Part shown: piece after piece, positions 1-9,355 of the stretch
How the letters are laid out: each line of letters starts with the position of its first letter
How positions within the stretch are numbered: position 1 is the first letter of the stretch
From: Candidatus Sedimenticola sp. (ex Thyasira tokunagai)
GTDB lineage: Bacteria > Pseudomonadota > Gammaproteobacteria > Chromatiales > Chromatiaceae
DNA: 64,000 bases
NCBI GenBank assembly: GCA_037318855.1
Contig: CP134874.1
Location: 3,410,598 to 3,474,597, forward strand
Direction: 5' to 3'
Made by a program: the position numbers and the translations under genes
The notes under the pieces: generated by a model
Databases searched by the model: none
What the model saw: only the letters and a program-made list of their open reading frames with translations
What the model was told of the DNA's origin: nothing

Positions 1-263
1 ACCTGGCCATGCCACTCGGGGGCAATCACCACAAAAGCATCACTGGCCTGCAGCATTTCACTCAAGGGCTGTAGAATCTCCTTCCAACGCGGCTCCCCCT
101 CCCACACTCCCTGATCCCACAACGGCAGAGGATTGCCTGCCAGAGAGAAGATTTCTGCATCATCACATAATGACTTCTCCAGCAATGTTTTCTGGATGTG
201 TCTGGCCACTTTTATACTTTGTGAGGGTTCGCGGTGGCTACCGCTGATAATCGTGATCTTCAT
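1..263 (-). CDS. NAD(P)H-dependent FMN reductase-like flavoprotein, C-terminus cut off
   Basis: The reading frame starts at the ATG on the complement of 261-263 and runs off the left edge, so only about 87 N-terminal residues are visible. They begin MKITIISGSHREPSQS, the β1 strand and phosphate-binding loop (GS-x-R-x-x-S) of the NADPH-dependent FMN reductase branch of the flavodoxin fold. A later segment, DAFVVIAPEWHG, matches the position where the family has a P-E-[YW]-[NH]-G flavin loop. Such proteins reduce FMN or quinones in the cytoplasm. The substrate cannot be judged from this part. The gene is divergent from tag, separated by a spacer of about 240 bases that holds a REP-like palindrome. 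Confidence 0.7.
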   Translation of the reverse strand, partial: MKITIISGSHREPSQSIKVARHIQKTLLEKSLCDDAEIFSLAGNPLPLWDQGVWEGEPRWKEILQPLSEMLQASDAFVVIAPEWHGQ

Positions 264-370
264 GGAAACCTCTATTGGGTATATTCTTTAGTATTTTACT
301 TGGTATTTATTTAAACACCGCCATCCGGTAAGATCAATACAAATATCCGGCTATGCGTTTCTATATCTGT

Positions 371-431
371 CAGGAGCTAACTTGTTTGTGATCAGCTCCG
401 GGGCTATTCCTCGCGAACAAGTTAGCTCCTA
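371..431. repeat. REP-like palindrome, type 1
   Basis: An imperfect inverted repeat has arms reading AGGAGCTAACTTGT and ACAAGTTAGCTCCT around a GC-rich centre. It belongs to the same family as the copies at 1285, 19885 and 48169 (core GTAGGAGCGAACTTGTTCGC). It lies in the divergent spacer in front of tag. Confidence 0.75.
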
Positions 432-506
432 TATCGTGTTACAGGATGTTTGTGCAGCGCTATTGAGTTAGTGTAGCCAATCACGGGTTTTATGCAGGAG
501 AACAGA

Positions 507-1091
507 ATGTGCAGTGCCAACCTAAACCGCTGCAGCTGGGCCGGGGATGACCCACTCTATCAGCGATACCACGACCAGGAGTGGGGAGTGCCCTGCCGTG
601 ATGATGGGACACTGTTTGAATTCCTTATTCTGGAGGGGGCACAGGCGGGACTGGCATGGATCACCATTCTGCGTAAACGGGAGAACTACCGTGCGGCATT
701 TGACCACTTCGATGCAGAAAAGATCGCCGGTTATTCACAGCAGAAGATCGATGCCCTACTCGCCGACCCAGGAATTGTCCGCAACCGGCTCAAGGTGAAA
801 TCTGCTGTCACCAATGCTCAGCTGTTTCTTGAGATCCAGGCGAAATATGGCAGCTTTGCAGATTTTATCTGGCAGTTTGTAGAGGGTGTGCCGATACAGA
901 ACAGCTGGCGGAAAATGAATCAGGTACCGGTGACGACTGATGCTTCTGACGCCATGTCGAAGGAGCTAAAGCGCTTAGGGTTTAAGTTTGTCGGCAGCAC
1001 CATCTGCTACGCTTACATGCAGGCTACCGGCATGGTCAATGACCACCTCACCAGCTGCTTCCGGCATTCCGAGGTGGTGAAAGCCGGCTAA
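507..1091 (+). CDS. tag: DNA-3-methyladenine glycosylase I
   Basis: Tag excises 3-methyladenine from alkylated DNA in base-excision repair. The 194-residue product keeps the zinc-binding pattern of E. coli Tag: a Cys in RCSWAGDD, a His in YHDQEWG, and the C-terminal His and Cys in VNDHLTSC. The catalytic Glu lies in LEGAQAGLAWITIL and the conserved GFKFVGSTICYAYMQATG segment is present. I chose the ATG at 507 because AGGAG at 496-500 sits six bases ahead; the in-frame ATG at 492 overlaps that ribosome-binding site and adds five residues the family lacks. The gene stands alone, with repeats on both sides. Confidence 0.95.
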   Translation: MCSANLNRCSWAGDDPLYQRYHDQEWGVPCRDDGTLFEFLILEGAQAGLAWITILRKRENYRAAFDHFDAEKIAGYSQQKIDALLADPGIVRNRLKVKSAVTNAQLFLEIQAKYGSFADFIWQFVEGVPIQNSWRKMNQVPVTTDASDAMSKELKRLGFKFVGSTICYAYMQATGMVNDHLTSCFRHSEVVKAG

Positions 1092-1098
1092 AGTTATC

Positions 1099-1435
1099 AA
1101 AGCGGGACGCAGAGTGCGCGGAGGAGACGCAGAGAACGCAAAGATGACTTATTATAAATATCCAGAAAAGCCCTGCTCAGGGCGTTAGTTTGATATAGCC
1201 TAAGCCATTTATCAACACATACATTTTCTTCATAGCTATGCACAATAATCTTGAAAACCATTTCGTTGGAAATATAGCTGCATTTGTAGGAACGAAACTG
1301 TTAGCGATTAGCTCGAGGCAGGTTCTTCGCGAACAAGTTCGCTCCTACTCGTGACTTCAGGATTATTGTATGGAGCTAGTTTTCTTTGCGTTCTCTGCGC
1401 CTACCTCTGCGCACTCCGCGCTCCCTTTTTTCACC
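1099..1435. repeat. MITE-like element bounded by long inverted repeats
   Basis: The left arm at 1099-1142 (…GACGCAGAGAACGCAAAG) and the right arm at about 1391-1435 (CTTTGCGTTCTCTGCGCC…) are inverted copies roughly 44 bases long with several mismatches. The interior codes for nothing recognisable and carries a REP-like palindrome. A related sequence (ACACAGAGGACGCAGAGAGA) occurs near 11520. The layout resembles a non-autonomous mobile element, but I see no clear target-site duplication. Confidence 0.55.
1285..1348. repeat. REP-like palindrome, type 1
   Basis: The sequence starts TGTAGGAACGAAACTG and ends GAACAAGTTCGCTCCTAC, an imperfect inverted repeat of the type 1 family. It lies inside the larger inverted-repeat element at 1099-1435. 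Confidence 0.7.
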
Positions 1436-1442
1436 GGCGCAT

Positions 1443-1477
1443 AAAAAAACGGAACGCATCTCTGCATTCCGCTTTTT
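1443..1477 (-). terminator. Rho-independent terminator after tRNA-Pro
   Basis: Read on the complement, the stem GCGGAATGCAGA pairs imperfectly with a TGCGTTCCG arm and is followed by a run of seven T. It begins a few bases past the CCA end of the tRNA. The plus-strand side also ends in six T, so it could act in both directions. Confidence 0.8.
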
Positions 1478-1482
1478 TGTAT

Positions 1483-1559
1483 TGGTCGGGCGAACTGGAT
1501 TCGAACCAGCGACCCCTTGCACCCCATGCAAGTACGCTACCAGACTGCGCCACCGCCCG
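1483..1559 (-). tRNA. tRNA-Pro, anticodon GGG
   Basis: This is a 77-base cloverleaf with CCA encoded. The acceptor arms CGGGCGG and TCGCCCG pair with one G-U. The anticodon arm is CTTGC-ATGGGGT-GCAAG, giving anticodon GGG for codon CCC. The T arm reads GCTGGTTCGAATCCAGT, with the loop TTCGAAT. It lies downstream of merR on the same strand, so it may be read from the thrS-ihfA operon or from its own promoter, and it is followed by a clear terminator. Confidence 0.97.
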
Positions 1560-1644
1560 AAGAAGCGCGCATACTAGGCTGTCTACGCGTTCTTGTCAAT
1601 GAGGGTTTTTGAATAAAGATGCCTTTGGGTTGAGCCCCAAGGAT

Positions 1645-2004
1645 TCAGTGTTTCAGGATCTTCAGAACTTCTTCAAGTTCAGTACAAAGTTGCTTGACGA
1701 TCTGTTGACTCTGACTACCGTCCTCCTTTGCAACATCACCCGACAACTGCTGCCGAGCACCGCCGATAGTGAATCCCTGTTCGTAGAGCAGACTGCGAAT
1801 CTGACGGATCATCAGCACATCATGGCGCTGATAGTAACGCCTGTTACCGCGCCTTTTGACCGGCTTGAGTTGGGGAAACTCCTGCTCCCAGTAGCGCAGT
1901 ACATGGGGTTTTACGCCGCACAGCTCACTCACCTCACCGATGGTGAAATAGCGCTTGCCGGGTATTGCCGGCAAATCAACCGTGCTAGTGCTCGCTTCCA
2001 GCAT
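1645..2004 (-). CDS. MerR-family transcriptional regulator of the ihfA operon
   Basis: This 119-residue protein has the winged helix-turn-helix of MerR proteins at residues 19-75: [20 protein letters not shown], then [20 protein letters not shown]. The rest is a short dimerisation helix. There is no cysteine-rich effector site, so metal sensing is unlikely. A gene of this type directly after ihfA is standard in gammaproteobacteria, and its target is unknown. It overlaps the ihfA end by 20 bases, suggesting coupled translation. A weak hairpin at 1622-1642 (CCTTGGG/CCCAAAGG) lies just past the stop. Confidence 0.9.
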   Translation of the reverse strand: MLEASTSTVDLPAIPGKRYFTIGEVSELCGVKPHVLRYWEQEFPQLKPVKRRGNRRYYQRHDVLMIRQIRSLLYEQGFTIGGARQQLSGDVAKEDGSQSQQIVKQLCTELEEVLKILKH

Positions 2005-2284
2005 AAGCCTCTACCCTCGCTTTCAGTTTCTGTCCGGGGCGAAAAGTTACCACCCGCCGGGCAGAGATAGGGATCTCCTCACCGGTTTTGGGATTACGGC
2101 CCGGGCGCTCCTGCTTTTCACGCAGATCGAAATTACCGAAACCTGAGAGCTTGACCTGAGAGCCACCTTCCAGAGACAACCGCACCTTCTCAAAAAACAT
2201 CTCGACCATCTCTTTGGCTTCGCGTTTATTAAGTCCTATCTCATCAAACAGCTTCTCAGCCATCTCAGCTTTGGTTAGTGCCAT
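1985..2284 (-). CDS. ihfA: Integration host factor subunit alpha
   Basis: IHF-alpha is half of the heterodimer that binds and sharply bends DNA in recombination, replication and transcription control. The protein is 99 residues, the usual length. It starts [19 protein letters not shown] and keeps the DNA-binding arm with the intercalating Pro in [18 protein letters not shown]. The ATG lies one base past the pheT stop region, so it is translated as part of the pheST operon as in E. coli. Confidence 0.97.
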   Translation of the reverse strand: MALTKAEMAEKLFDEIGLNKREAKEMVEMFFEKVRLSLEGGSQVKLSGFGNFDLREKQERPGRNPKTGEEIPISARRVVTFRPGQKLKARVEAYAGSEH

Positions 2285-2285
2285 A

Positions 2286-4664
2286 TCAATCTCTCAGTTG
2301 TGCGCTGAATTGGTTAGTCAGTGTTTCGAGCACCCCGCCCATCACATCATCAACCTCTTGATCCGTAAGAGTGTGGGAAGTTTCCTGTAAAATCAAGCCC
2401 AAAGCGAGACTTTTTCGCCCTGAGTCTACCTTTTCCCCAGTATAGACATCAAAAATCAGTATGTCCTGAAGAATTTCGGGTGCCATCTCCCTGACAGCAT
2501 CACGAATAGCACCGAATGAGACCGATTCGTCCACCACAACCGCGATATCCCGGCGAATGGAGGGATATTTTGAGAGTGGTTTGAACGCCGGCAAGCACCC
2601 ATCCAGGGCGCCGTCCTTCTTCACTTCGAACAGGTAAGCTCTCTCATTCAGACCCAGTTTCTTCTCCAACTCCGGATGCAGCATGCCGATCCAGCCCAGC
2701 GCCTCATCACCACGCATGATCCGCGCGCTCTGGCCGGGGTGCAACGAGGGGTGCTCAGCAGCAACAAAAGTGAAGGTACCTGGGCACCCGGTGAGTTCCA
2801 ACACCGCTTCAAGATCAGCTTTCAGATCATAGAAATCGACTTTGCGGGCGGGATCACCCCACTGCTCAGGGGCTGCTGGGCCGGTAATCAGCCCGGCAAG
2901 CATTATATCCTGATCAATCCCCTCATCCCGCTGCACAAAGCGCAGGCCGGACTCAAAGATACGAATACGGTTCTGCTGTCGTGACTGGTTGTAATTAGCG
3001 GTCTGCAACAGGCCGGGCCAGAGGCTGGTGCGCATGATTGCCATATCCGAAGAGATGGGGTTGGCCAGCTCCACCGTACCGTGCTGCGGATCCATCAGAT
3101 CGTGCATCTCGGGGCTGATAAAGCTGTAAGTGACCACCTCCTGGTAATCACGGTCAACCAGTACCTGCTTGGCCCGGTGGAGATCATAGGCTGTCTCAGG
3201 CTCACCCTCCATGGCAGCAGCAGCGGTGCTACGCTTGGTGGGAATTTCGGTGTAGCCATAAATACGGCCCACCTCTTCGATAAGGTCTTCCTCAATGCTG
3301 ATATCGAAGCGGCAGCTGTGTGCGGTTACGCGCCAACCTTCGGCGCAAGACTCTACCTGCATCTCCAGGCGCGTGAGGATATCGACAATGGTGTCGTCAT
3401 CAATTTCTACGCCGAGGACAAGGGCAACACGCTGACGACGCAGCAGGATCTCCGGCCGTCGTTCGATCTGCGACTCGTCTGCCACCTCGTTCACCGGCCC
3501 CGCCTCGCCACCTGCAATATCCAATAGCAGGCGTGTGGCCCGCTCCATCGCCTGACGCTGTAACTGTGGATCGACACCTCGCTCATAACGATGAGACGAG
3601 TCAGTATGGAGGCCGTAGCTTCTGGCCTTGCCGACAATGGTGGTTGGAGTAAAGAAGGCGCACTCCAACAGAACATCAGAAGTATCGTCAGCCACTCCCG
3701 AGTGCTCTCCTCCCATGATGCCGGCCATCGCCACCACCTTGGAGGCATCAGCAATCACCAGGGTGTCGTCACGTAGTTCAATCTCCTGTCCGTCGAGCAG
3801 CGTCAACTTTTCCGCTGGTGCCGCCATGCGTACACAGATCTCACCATCAAGCTGGCGCAGGTCAAAACCGTGCATCGGCTGCCCCAACTCCAACATCACA
3901 TAGTTGGTGACATCCACCACCGGATGGATTGGACGCAGGTCACTTCGACGCAGACGCTCCTGCATCCACAGCGGCGTAACGGCTTTGGGGTCGATATTAC
4001 GGATAATCCGGCAGGTGTAGCGTGGACATCCCTGGGGCGCCTCAACTTTGACCGGAAAACTTGCGTCATGAGCGGCTGCAACCGCTTCCATCGACGGTGG
4101 TGTAAGTGGTGAGCGGTTGATCACACCCACCTCTCTGGCGATACCGGAAAGACCAAGACAGTCACCACGATCCGGGGTCAAATCGACGTCAATTGCCTGG
4201 TCATTCAGGAGCAGATAGTCGCGAAAATCACTACCGATAGGTGCATCGGCGGCCAATGGCATAATACCGTCAGACGACTCGGCAAGGCCCAGCTCTGAAG
4301 CCGAGCAGATCATCCCCTGTGATTCGACACCCCGCAGTTTAGCCTTCTTGATCTTGAAGTTTCCGGGAAGGACAGCGCCAATCACTGCTGCCGGCACCTT
4401 CATACCTGCTGCCACATTAGCAGCGCCGCAGATGATCTGAAGGGGCTCGTCACCTCCTACATTGACTGTGCAGAGGCTGAGTTTGTCTGCATTGGGATGC
4501 GGCTCGCGGGTAAGCACCTCACCCACCACGACACCGCTAAACTCTCCGGCTACCGGTTCAACCGAGTCCACTTCAAGACCCGCCATACTGAGCTGGTCTG
4601 CCAGCGCTGTTGTGCTGACGGCAGGGTTGACCCATTCACGTAACCAGGCTTCACTGAATTTCAT
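2286..4664 (-). CDS. pheT: Phenylalanine-tRNA ligase beta subunit
   Basis: PheT pairs with PheS in the (αβ)2 enzyme that charges tRNA-Phe. It contributes tRNA binding and the editing site that removes mischarged tyrosine. The 792-residue product has the expected order: an N-terminal EMAP/tRNA-binding domain (about 39-148, with [16 protein letters not shown]), the B3/B4 editing domain (about 210-370), the B5 domain (about 400-475), the inactive synthetase-like core, and the C-terminal FDX-ACB anticodon-binding domain (about 698-792, [15 protein letters not shown]). A spacer of about 280 bases with a nested palindrome separates it from pheS, longer than in most relatives. Confidence 0.98.
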   Translation of the reverse strand: MKFSEAWLREWVNPAVSTTALADQLSMAGLEVDSVEPVAGEFSGVVVGEVLTREPHPNADKLSLCTVNVGGDEPLQIICGAANVAAGMKVPAAVIGAVLPGNFKIKKAKLRGVESQGMICSASELGLAESSDGIMPLAADAPIGSDFRDYLLLNDQAIDVDLTPDRGDCLGLSGIAREVGVINRSPLTPPSMEAVAAAHDASFPVKVEAPQGCPRYTCRIIRNIDPKAVTPLWMQERLRRSDLRPIHPVVDVTNYVMLELGQPMHGFDLRQLDGEICVRMAAPAEKLTLLDGQEIELRDDTLVIADASKVVAMAGIMGGEHSGVADDTSDVLLECAFFTPTTIVGKARSYGLHTDSSHRYERGVDPQLQRQAMERATRLLLDIAGGEAGPVNEVADESQIERRPEILLRRQRVALVLGVEIDDDTIVDILTRLEMQVESCAEGWRVTAHSCRFDISIEEDLIEEVGRIYGYTEIPTKRSTAAAAMEGEPETAYDLHRAKQVLVDRDYQEVVTYSFISPEMHDLMDPQHGTVELANPISSDMAIMRTSLWPGLLQTANYNQSRQQNRIRIFESGLRFVQRDEGIDQDIMLAGLITGPAAPEQWGDPARKVDFYDLKADLEAVLELTGCPGTFTFVAAEHPSLHPGQSARIMRGDEALGWIGMLHPELEKKLGLNERAYLFEVKKDGALDGCLPAFKPLSKYPSIRRDIAVVVDESVSFGAIRDAVREMAPEILQDILIFDVYTGEKVDSGRKSLALGLILQETSHTLTDQEVDDVMGGVLETLTNQFSAQLRD

Positions 4665-4808
4665 AATCTCTTGTTTCCACTCTAATGTTTATTAGCCGCG
4701 AATAAACGCGAATGCACGCAAATTCTCATTTCGGTTTGAATTCACTGCTGTGACAATGAATCTACCTCAATGGGCACTCAACACCCCAATATAACCTGCG
4801 AACCGGCT

Positions 4809-4912
4809 GCGGTTGTGGCGACTCCTTTTCAGGACCTACAGCAGCAGGGATGCTGCTGTAAGCGTACAGGGAGGGATTCACCGCGTGTCCTGAAAAGGAG
4901 TTGCCGCAACCG
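4809..4912. repeat. Nested palindromic element between pheS and pheT
   Basis: Outer arms GCGGTTGTGGCGACTCCTTT… (4809-4835) and its near-perfect inverse (4886-4912) form a 27-base stem with one mismatch. An inner hairpin, TACAGCAGCA-GGGA-TGCTGCTGTA, occupies about 4837-4861. It sits inside what should be a co-transcribed pair of subunit genes, so it would fold in the mRNA. There is no T-run, so it does not look like an intrinsic terminator. Confidence 0.75.
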
Positions 4913-4946
4913 CTATCTGTACCCTACTGAGATACGATTGATTTCC

Positions 4947-6032
<1,086 letters not shown>

Positions 6033-6078
6033 CTACTTTATATCATGCACCGATGCGCGTCGGTGCAATGACAAGCTA

Positions 6079-6438
6079 TTAGCTAGCGAGACCGGCCTTG
6101 GCCTGTTCTGCCAAGACGCTAAAAGCCGGCTTGTCAAAGATGGCCAGATCGGCCAGCATCTTACGATCGATTTCGATATTTGCCTTCTTCAGACCGTTGA
6201 TCATACGGCTGTAGGAGAGGCCGTTCATGCGGGCGCCTGCATTGATACGGGCAATCCACAGAGCACGAAACTGGCGCTTCTTCTGGCGACGGTCACGGTA
6301 GGCGTACTGGCCTGCCTTGATTACCGCCTGTTTGGCAACCCGGTAAATCTTGCTACGGGCTCCATAGTAACCCTTAGCTTCTGTCAGCACTTTTTTGTGT
6401 CTGGCGTGTGCTGTCACACCACGTTTTATACGGGCCAT
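6079..6438 (-). CDS. rplT: 50S ribosomal protein L20
   Basis: L20 binds 23S rRNA early in large-subunit assembly and, in relatives, represses its own operon by binding mRNA. The 119-residue product begins [18 protein letters not shown] and ends with the conserved globular part containing [20 protein letters not shown]. Length and sequence are typical. It follows rpmI by 18 bases. Confidence 0.98.
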   Translation of the reverse strand: MARIKRGVTAHARHKKVLTEAKGYYGARSKIYRVAKQAVIKAGQYAYRDRRQKKRQFRALWIARINAGARMNGLSYSRMINGLKKANIEIDRKMLADLAIFDKPAFSVLAEQAKAGLAS

Positions 6439-6456
6439 CTCTCAGTCTCCAAATAA

Positions 6457-6654
6457 TCAGGCGTAGGGAATCATACGACGGGCGGCTGCCACATCGGACT
6501 TGTGCAGCTGTGCGGGTGACCGCAGCTGACGCTTACGCTTGGTGGATTTCTTCGTCAAAATATGACGGCGGTGGGACTGACCCCGTTTGATAGCACCGGA
6601 ACCGGTTTTCGAAAACCGTTTGGCGGCGCCACGATTTGTCTTAATCTTAGGCAT
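6457..6654 (-). CDS. rpmI: 50S ribosomal protein L35
   Basis: This 65-residue, strongly basic protein starts [20 protein letters not shown] and contains [15 protein letters not shown], the hallmarks of L35. It sits between infC and rplT in the invariant infC-rpmI-rplT order, where its translation is usually coupled to rplT and repressed by L20. Confidence 0.98.
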   Translation of the reverse strand: MPKIKTNRGAAKRFSKTGSGAIKRGQSHRRHILTKKSTKRKRQLRSPAQLHKSDVAAARRMIPYA

Positions 6655-6685
6655 AGTTACTCAACTCGCATTGTTAAAGGTTTAG

Positions 6686-7201
6686 TTACTTTTTGGGACG
6701 TAGAACCATCACCATCTGTCGGCCTTCCATCAGAGGTTGCTGCTCAACTTCTGCGTATTCAGCCAGATCGGCCTCGATACGCTGCAACATCTCCAGACCC
6801 AGCTCACGGTGAGCGTGTTCACGACCGCGGAAACGCATGGTTACCTTGGTCTTGTCCCCATCTTCTAGGAAACGTATCAGGTTGCGCAGTTTTACCCGAT
6901 AATCCCCTATACCCGTCCCAGGACGGAATTTGATCTCTTTGACTTGAACCTGTTTCTGCTTCTTTTTGGCGGCAGCCTTCTGCTTCTTCGCTTCGAAGAC
7001 AAACTTGCCAAAATCCATCACCCGACAGACAGGGGGTTCCGCATTTGGCTGAATCTCAACTAGATCCAAACCTGCATCCCCAGCCACTTTCATCGCCTCC
7101 GCAATGGAGACGATTCCTGCCTGGGTCCCATCGGCCGCAATAAGACGTACTTTCGGTGCGGTAATGTCCCCGTTCAGGCGATTCTTTTTTGGTGCAGCGA
7201 T
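6686..7201 (-). CDS. infC: Translation initiation factor IF-3, apparent AUC start
   Basis: IF-3 binds the 30S subunit, blocks premature 50S joining and checks the start codon and initiator tRNA. The product has the N-domain ([15 protein letters not shown], then [20 protein letters not shown]) and the C-domain ([19 protein letters not shown], then [16 protein letters not shown]). Conserved sequence begins at AAPKKNRLN. The codon ahead of it is ATC at 7201-7199, eight bases after a perfect GGAGGA (complement of 7210-7215). No ATG, GTG or TTG lies there. The only in-frame ATG, at 7255, adds 18 unconserved residues and has no ribosome-binding site. The length from ATC is 171 residues. A non-AUG start fits the known self-control of infC, where IF-3 rejects its own AUU-type start. 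Confidence 0.95.
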   Translation of the reverse strand: MAAPKKNRLNGDITAPKVRLIAADGTQAGIVSIAEAMKVAGDAGLDLVEIQPNAEPPVCRVMDFGKFVFEAKKQKAAAKKKQKQVQVKEIKFRPGTGIGDYRVKLRNLIRFLEDGDKTKVTMRFRGREHAHRELGLEMLQRIEADLAEYAEVEQQPLMEGRQMVMVLRPKK

Positions 7202-7209
7202 AACTCGAT

Positions 7210-7215
7210 TCCTCC
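7210..7215 (-). promoter_or_regulatory. Shine-Dalgarno site that fixes the infC start at ATC
   Basis: GGAGGA on the complement stands eight bases before the ATC codon at 7201. It is the only strong ribosome-binding site between the thrS stop and the conserved IF-3 sequence. Confidence 0.8.
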
Positions 7216-7275
7216 ACAAAGAACAAAGCTTGTCATACAGAACGTCTTCATCCAACGGCGTCCCAGGACAAGCCT

Positions 7276-9186
7276 CTATTTAGACCGGCGATCCACCTCT
7301 TCCTGCATGCGCTCAGCAAACGCCTCGATAGTGATACTTCCGAGGTCTTCACCACCGCGTGTGCGGACTGCCACGGTCCCATTTTCCATTTCACGGTCGC
7401 CTACTACCAAGAGGTAAGGCACCCGTGCTAATGTGTGCTCGCGAATTTTAAAGCCGATCTTCTCGTTTCTCAAGTCTATTTCGGCCCTAAAACCCTGTTT
7501 TTTCAATGTTCCGGCCACTTTTTCGACATATTCAGCCTGTCGATCGGTAATATCCATCACCATTGCCTGTACCGGAGCAAGCCAGAGGGGCATCGCACCT
7601 GCGTACTCCTCAATCAAAATTCCGATAAAACGCTCCAAAGAACCGAGGATGGCACGGTGCAACATCACCGGCACCTGTTTGCTGTTGTCATCTGCAATAT
7701 AGGTGGCATCGAGACGTCCAGGCATGGAGAAATCGACTTGCATAGTGCCGCACTGCCAGACGCGACCAAGACAGTCACGCAGGGAGAAATCGATCTTCGG
7801 GCCGTAGAAGGCGCCTTCACCCGGCTGTAGGGTCCACTCCAGGCCCTTGGCATTGAGTGCCTGCTCCAGGGCGTTCTCCGCTTTGTCCCATACCTCATCA
7901 CTGCCAACGCGCTGTTCCGGGCGGGTGGAGAGGGCAATCTGCACATCGGTGAAACCGAAATCCTGATAGACCTCGAACAGCAGATCGGTGAAAGCTGAGA
8001 CCTCATCCTGGATCTGATCCTCGGTACAGAAGATGTGAGCATCATCCTGAACAAAGTTGCGCACCCGCATCAGGCCATGGAGGGTGCCACTCGCCTCGTT
8101 GCGGTGACAGGAGCCGAACTCTGCCAGACGCAGAGGCAGGTCGCGGTAGCTTTTCAGTCCCTGATTGTATACCTGCACATGGCAGGGGCAGTTCATCGGC
8201 TTGATAGCATAGTCCCGATTCTCGGAACTGGTGGTGAACATATCAGCCCGGTACTTGCTCCAGTGGCCGGACTTCTCCCACAGGGTGCGATCGACGATCT
8301 GGGGGGTTTTAATCTCCTGATAGCCCGCCATACTGATCTTGTCGCGAATGTACTGCTCCACGGTGCGGTAGATGCTCCACCCCTTGTGGTGCCAAAAGAC
8401 CATGCCCGGCGCCTCTTCCTGGGTATGAAACAGATCCTGAACCTTGCCAATTTTGCGATGATCGCGCTTCTCCGCCTCTTCCAGCCGGTGAAGATAGGTT
8501 TTGAGCTCTTTTTTGTCTTTCCAGGCGGTGCCGTAGACGCGCTGCAGCATCTCGTTGTCGGAGTTACCGCGCCAGTAGGCACCCGCCAGCTTCATCAGCT
8601 TAAATGCCTTTAGTCTGCCGGTGCCGGGTACATGGGGGCCACGGCAAAGGTCGGTGAACTCGCCCTGAGTATATAGGGAGAGATCCTCGTTCGCCGGAAT
8701 CGACTCAATAATCTCCGCCTTGTACGCCTCGCCCTGATCACGGAAGAACTTGACCGCATCATCCCGGGACATGACAGAGCGTGAAATTGGGTGGTTCTCT
8801 TTCACCAGGGCTTTCATCTTCGCCTCGATCGCGGTCAGATCTTCCGGTGTGAAGGGGCGCTTATAGGCAAAGTCGTAATAGAAGCCATCTTCGATAGACG
8901 GACCGATTGTGACCTGAGCATCAGGAAAGAGCTGCTTCACTGCCTGAGCCAGCAGATGGGCGGTGGAGTGGCGAATAACTTCCAGCCCCTCCGCGTCACG
9001 ATCGGTAATAATCGCCAGTTCGGCGTCACCGTCCATAGTAAAAGAGGTATCGACCAACTCGCCGTCAACACGCCCCGCAAGAGCGGCCTTGGCCAAACCC
9101 GGGCCAATGGATGCAGCGACATCATAAACGGAAACAGTATCATCGAAGCTCCGCTGGGAGCCATCAGGAAGGGTAATAACGGGCAT
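7276..9186 (-). CDS. thrS: Threonine-tRNA ligase
   Basis: ThrS charges tRNA-Thr and edits mischarged serine. The 636-residue product has the full domain set: an N-terminal TGS domain (about 1-61), the SAD editing domain with HSTAHLLA (about 73-80), the class II core with the zinc ligand Cys in [13 protein letters not shown], motif 2 near [20 protein letters not shown], motif 3 [20 protein letters not shown], and the anticodon-binding domain (about 540-636). It heads the thrS-infC-rpmI-rplT-pheST-ihfA operon. The 170-base spacer upstream presumably holds its promoter and leader; I could not recognise a tRNA-like operator in it. Confidence 0.98.
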   Translation of the reverse strand: MPVITLPDGSQRSFDDTVSVYDVAASIGPGLAKAALAGRVDGELVDTSFTMDGDAELAIITDRDAEGLEVIRHSTAHLLAQAVKQLFPDAQVTIGPSIEDGFYYDFAYKRPFTPEDLTAIEAKMKALVKENHPISRSVMSRDDAVKFFRDQGEAYKAEIIESIPANEDLSLYTQGEFTDLCRGPHVPGTGRLKAFKLMKLAGAYWRGNSDNEMLQRVYGTAWKDKKELKTYLHRLEEAEKRDHRKIGKVQDLFHTQEEAPGMVFWHHKGWSIYRTVEQYIRDKISMAGYQEIKTPQIVDRTLWEKSGHWSKYRADMFTTSSENRDYAIKPMNCPCHVQVYNQGLKSYRDLPLRLAEFGSCHRNEASGTLHGLMRVRNFVQDDAHIFCTEDQIQDEVSAFTDLLFEVYQDFGFTDVQIALSTRPEQRVGSDEVWDKAENALEQALNAKGLEWTLQPGEGAFYGPKIDFSLRDCLGRVWQCGTMQVDFSMPGRLDATYIADDNSKQVPVMLHRAILGSLERFIGILIEEYAGAMPLWLAPVQAMVMDITDRQAEYVEKVAGTLKKQGFRAEIDLRNEKIGFKIREHTLARVPYLLVVGDREMENGTVAVRTRGGEDLGSITIEAFAERMQEEVDRRSK

Positions 9187-9355
9187 CTTAACTCTCTCTC
9201 AGTGGTGACCCATACGAGAGGCCACATGAACACTATGAATATGAAGGTGAAAATTCAGCTGGAACTGCTCCAGCCACAGGCGACGTACCAACAGGGAGCC
9301 GTCGCGGGCGGCTGGAGTCTACAGCATTCAGCCTCTGGTTTAAACCACTGGACTC

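Larger units (their letters stand above)
1092..1482. other. Gene-free repeat-rich spacer
   Basis: I see no credible gene here. The stretch holds an imperfect inverted-repeat element (about 1099-1435), a type 1 REP-like palindrome nested inside it, and the terminator of the tRNA-Pro gene on the complement. Confidence 0.7.

Noticed and set aside
1351..1602. Plus-strand open frames over the tRNA-Pro gene
   Set aside because: They read through a tRNA and its terminator on the complement; the GRTGFEPATPCT-type peptide is a well-known false translation of tRNA genes.
7202..7255. Longer IF-3 starting at the ATG at 7255
   Set aside because: The 18 extra residues are not conserved and there is no Shine-Dalgarno sequence, whereas GGAGGA is ideally placed for ATC at 7201.
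9187..9355. tRNA-Thr-like translational operator upstream of thrS
   Set aside because: I could not identify anticodon-like hairpins with confidence by eye.
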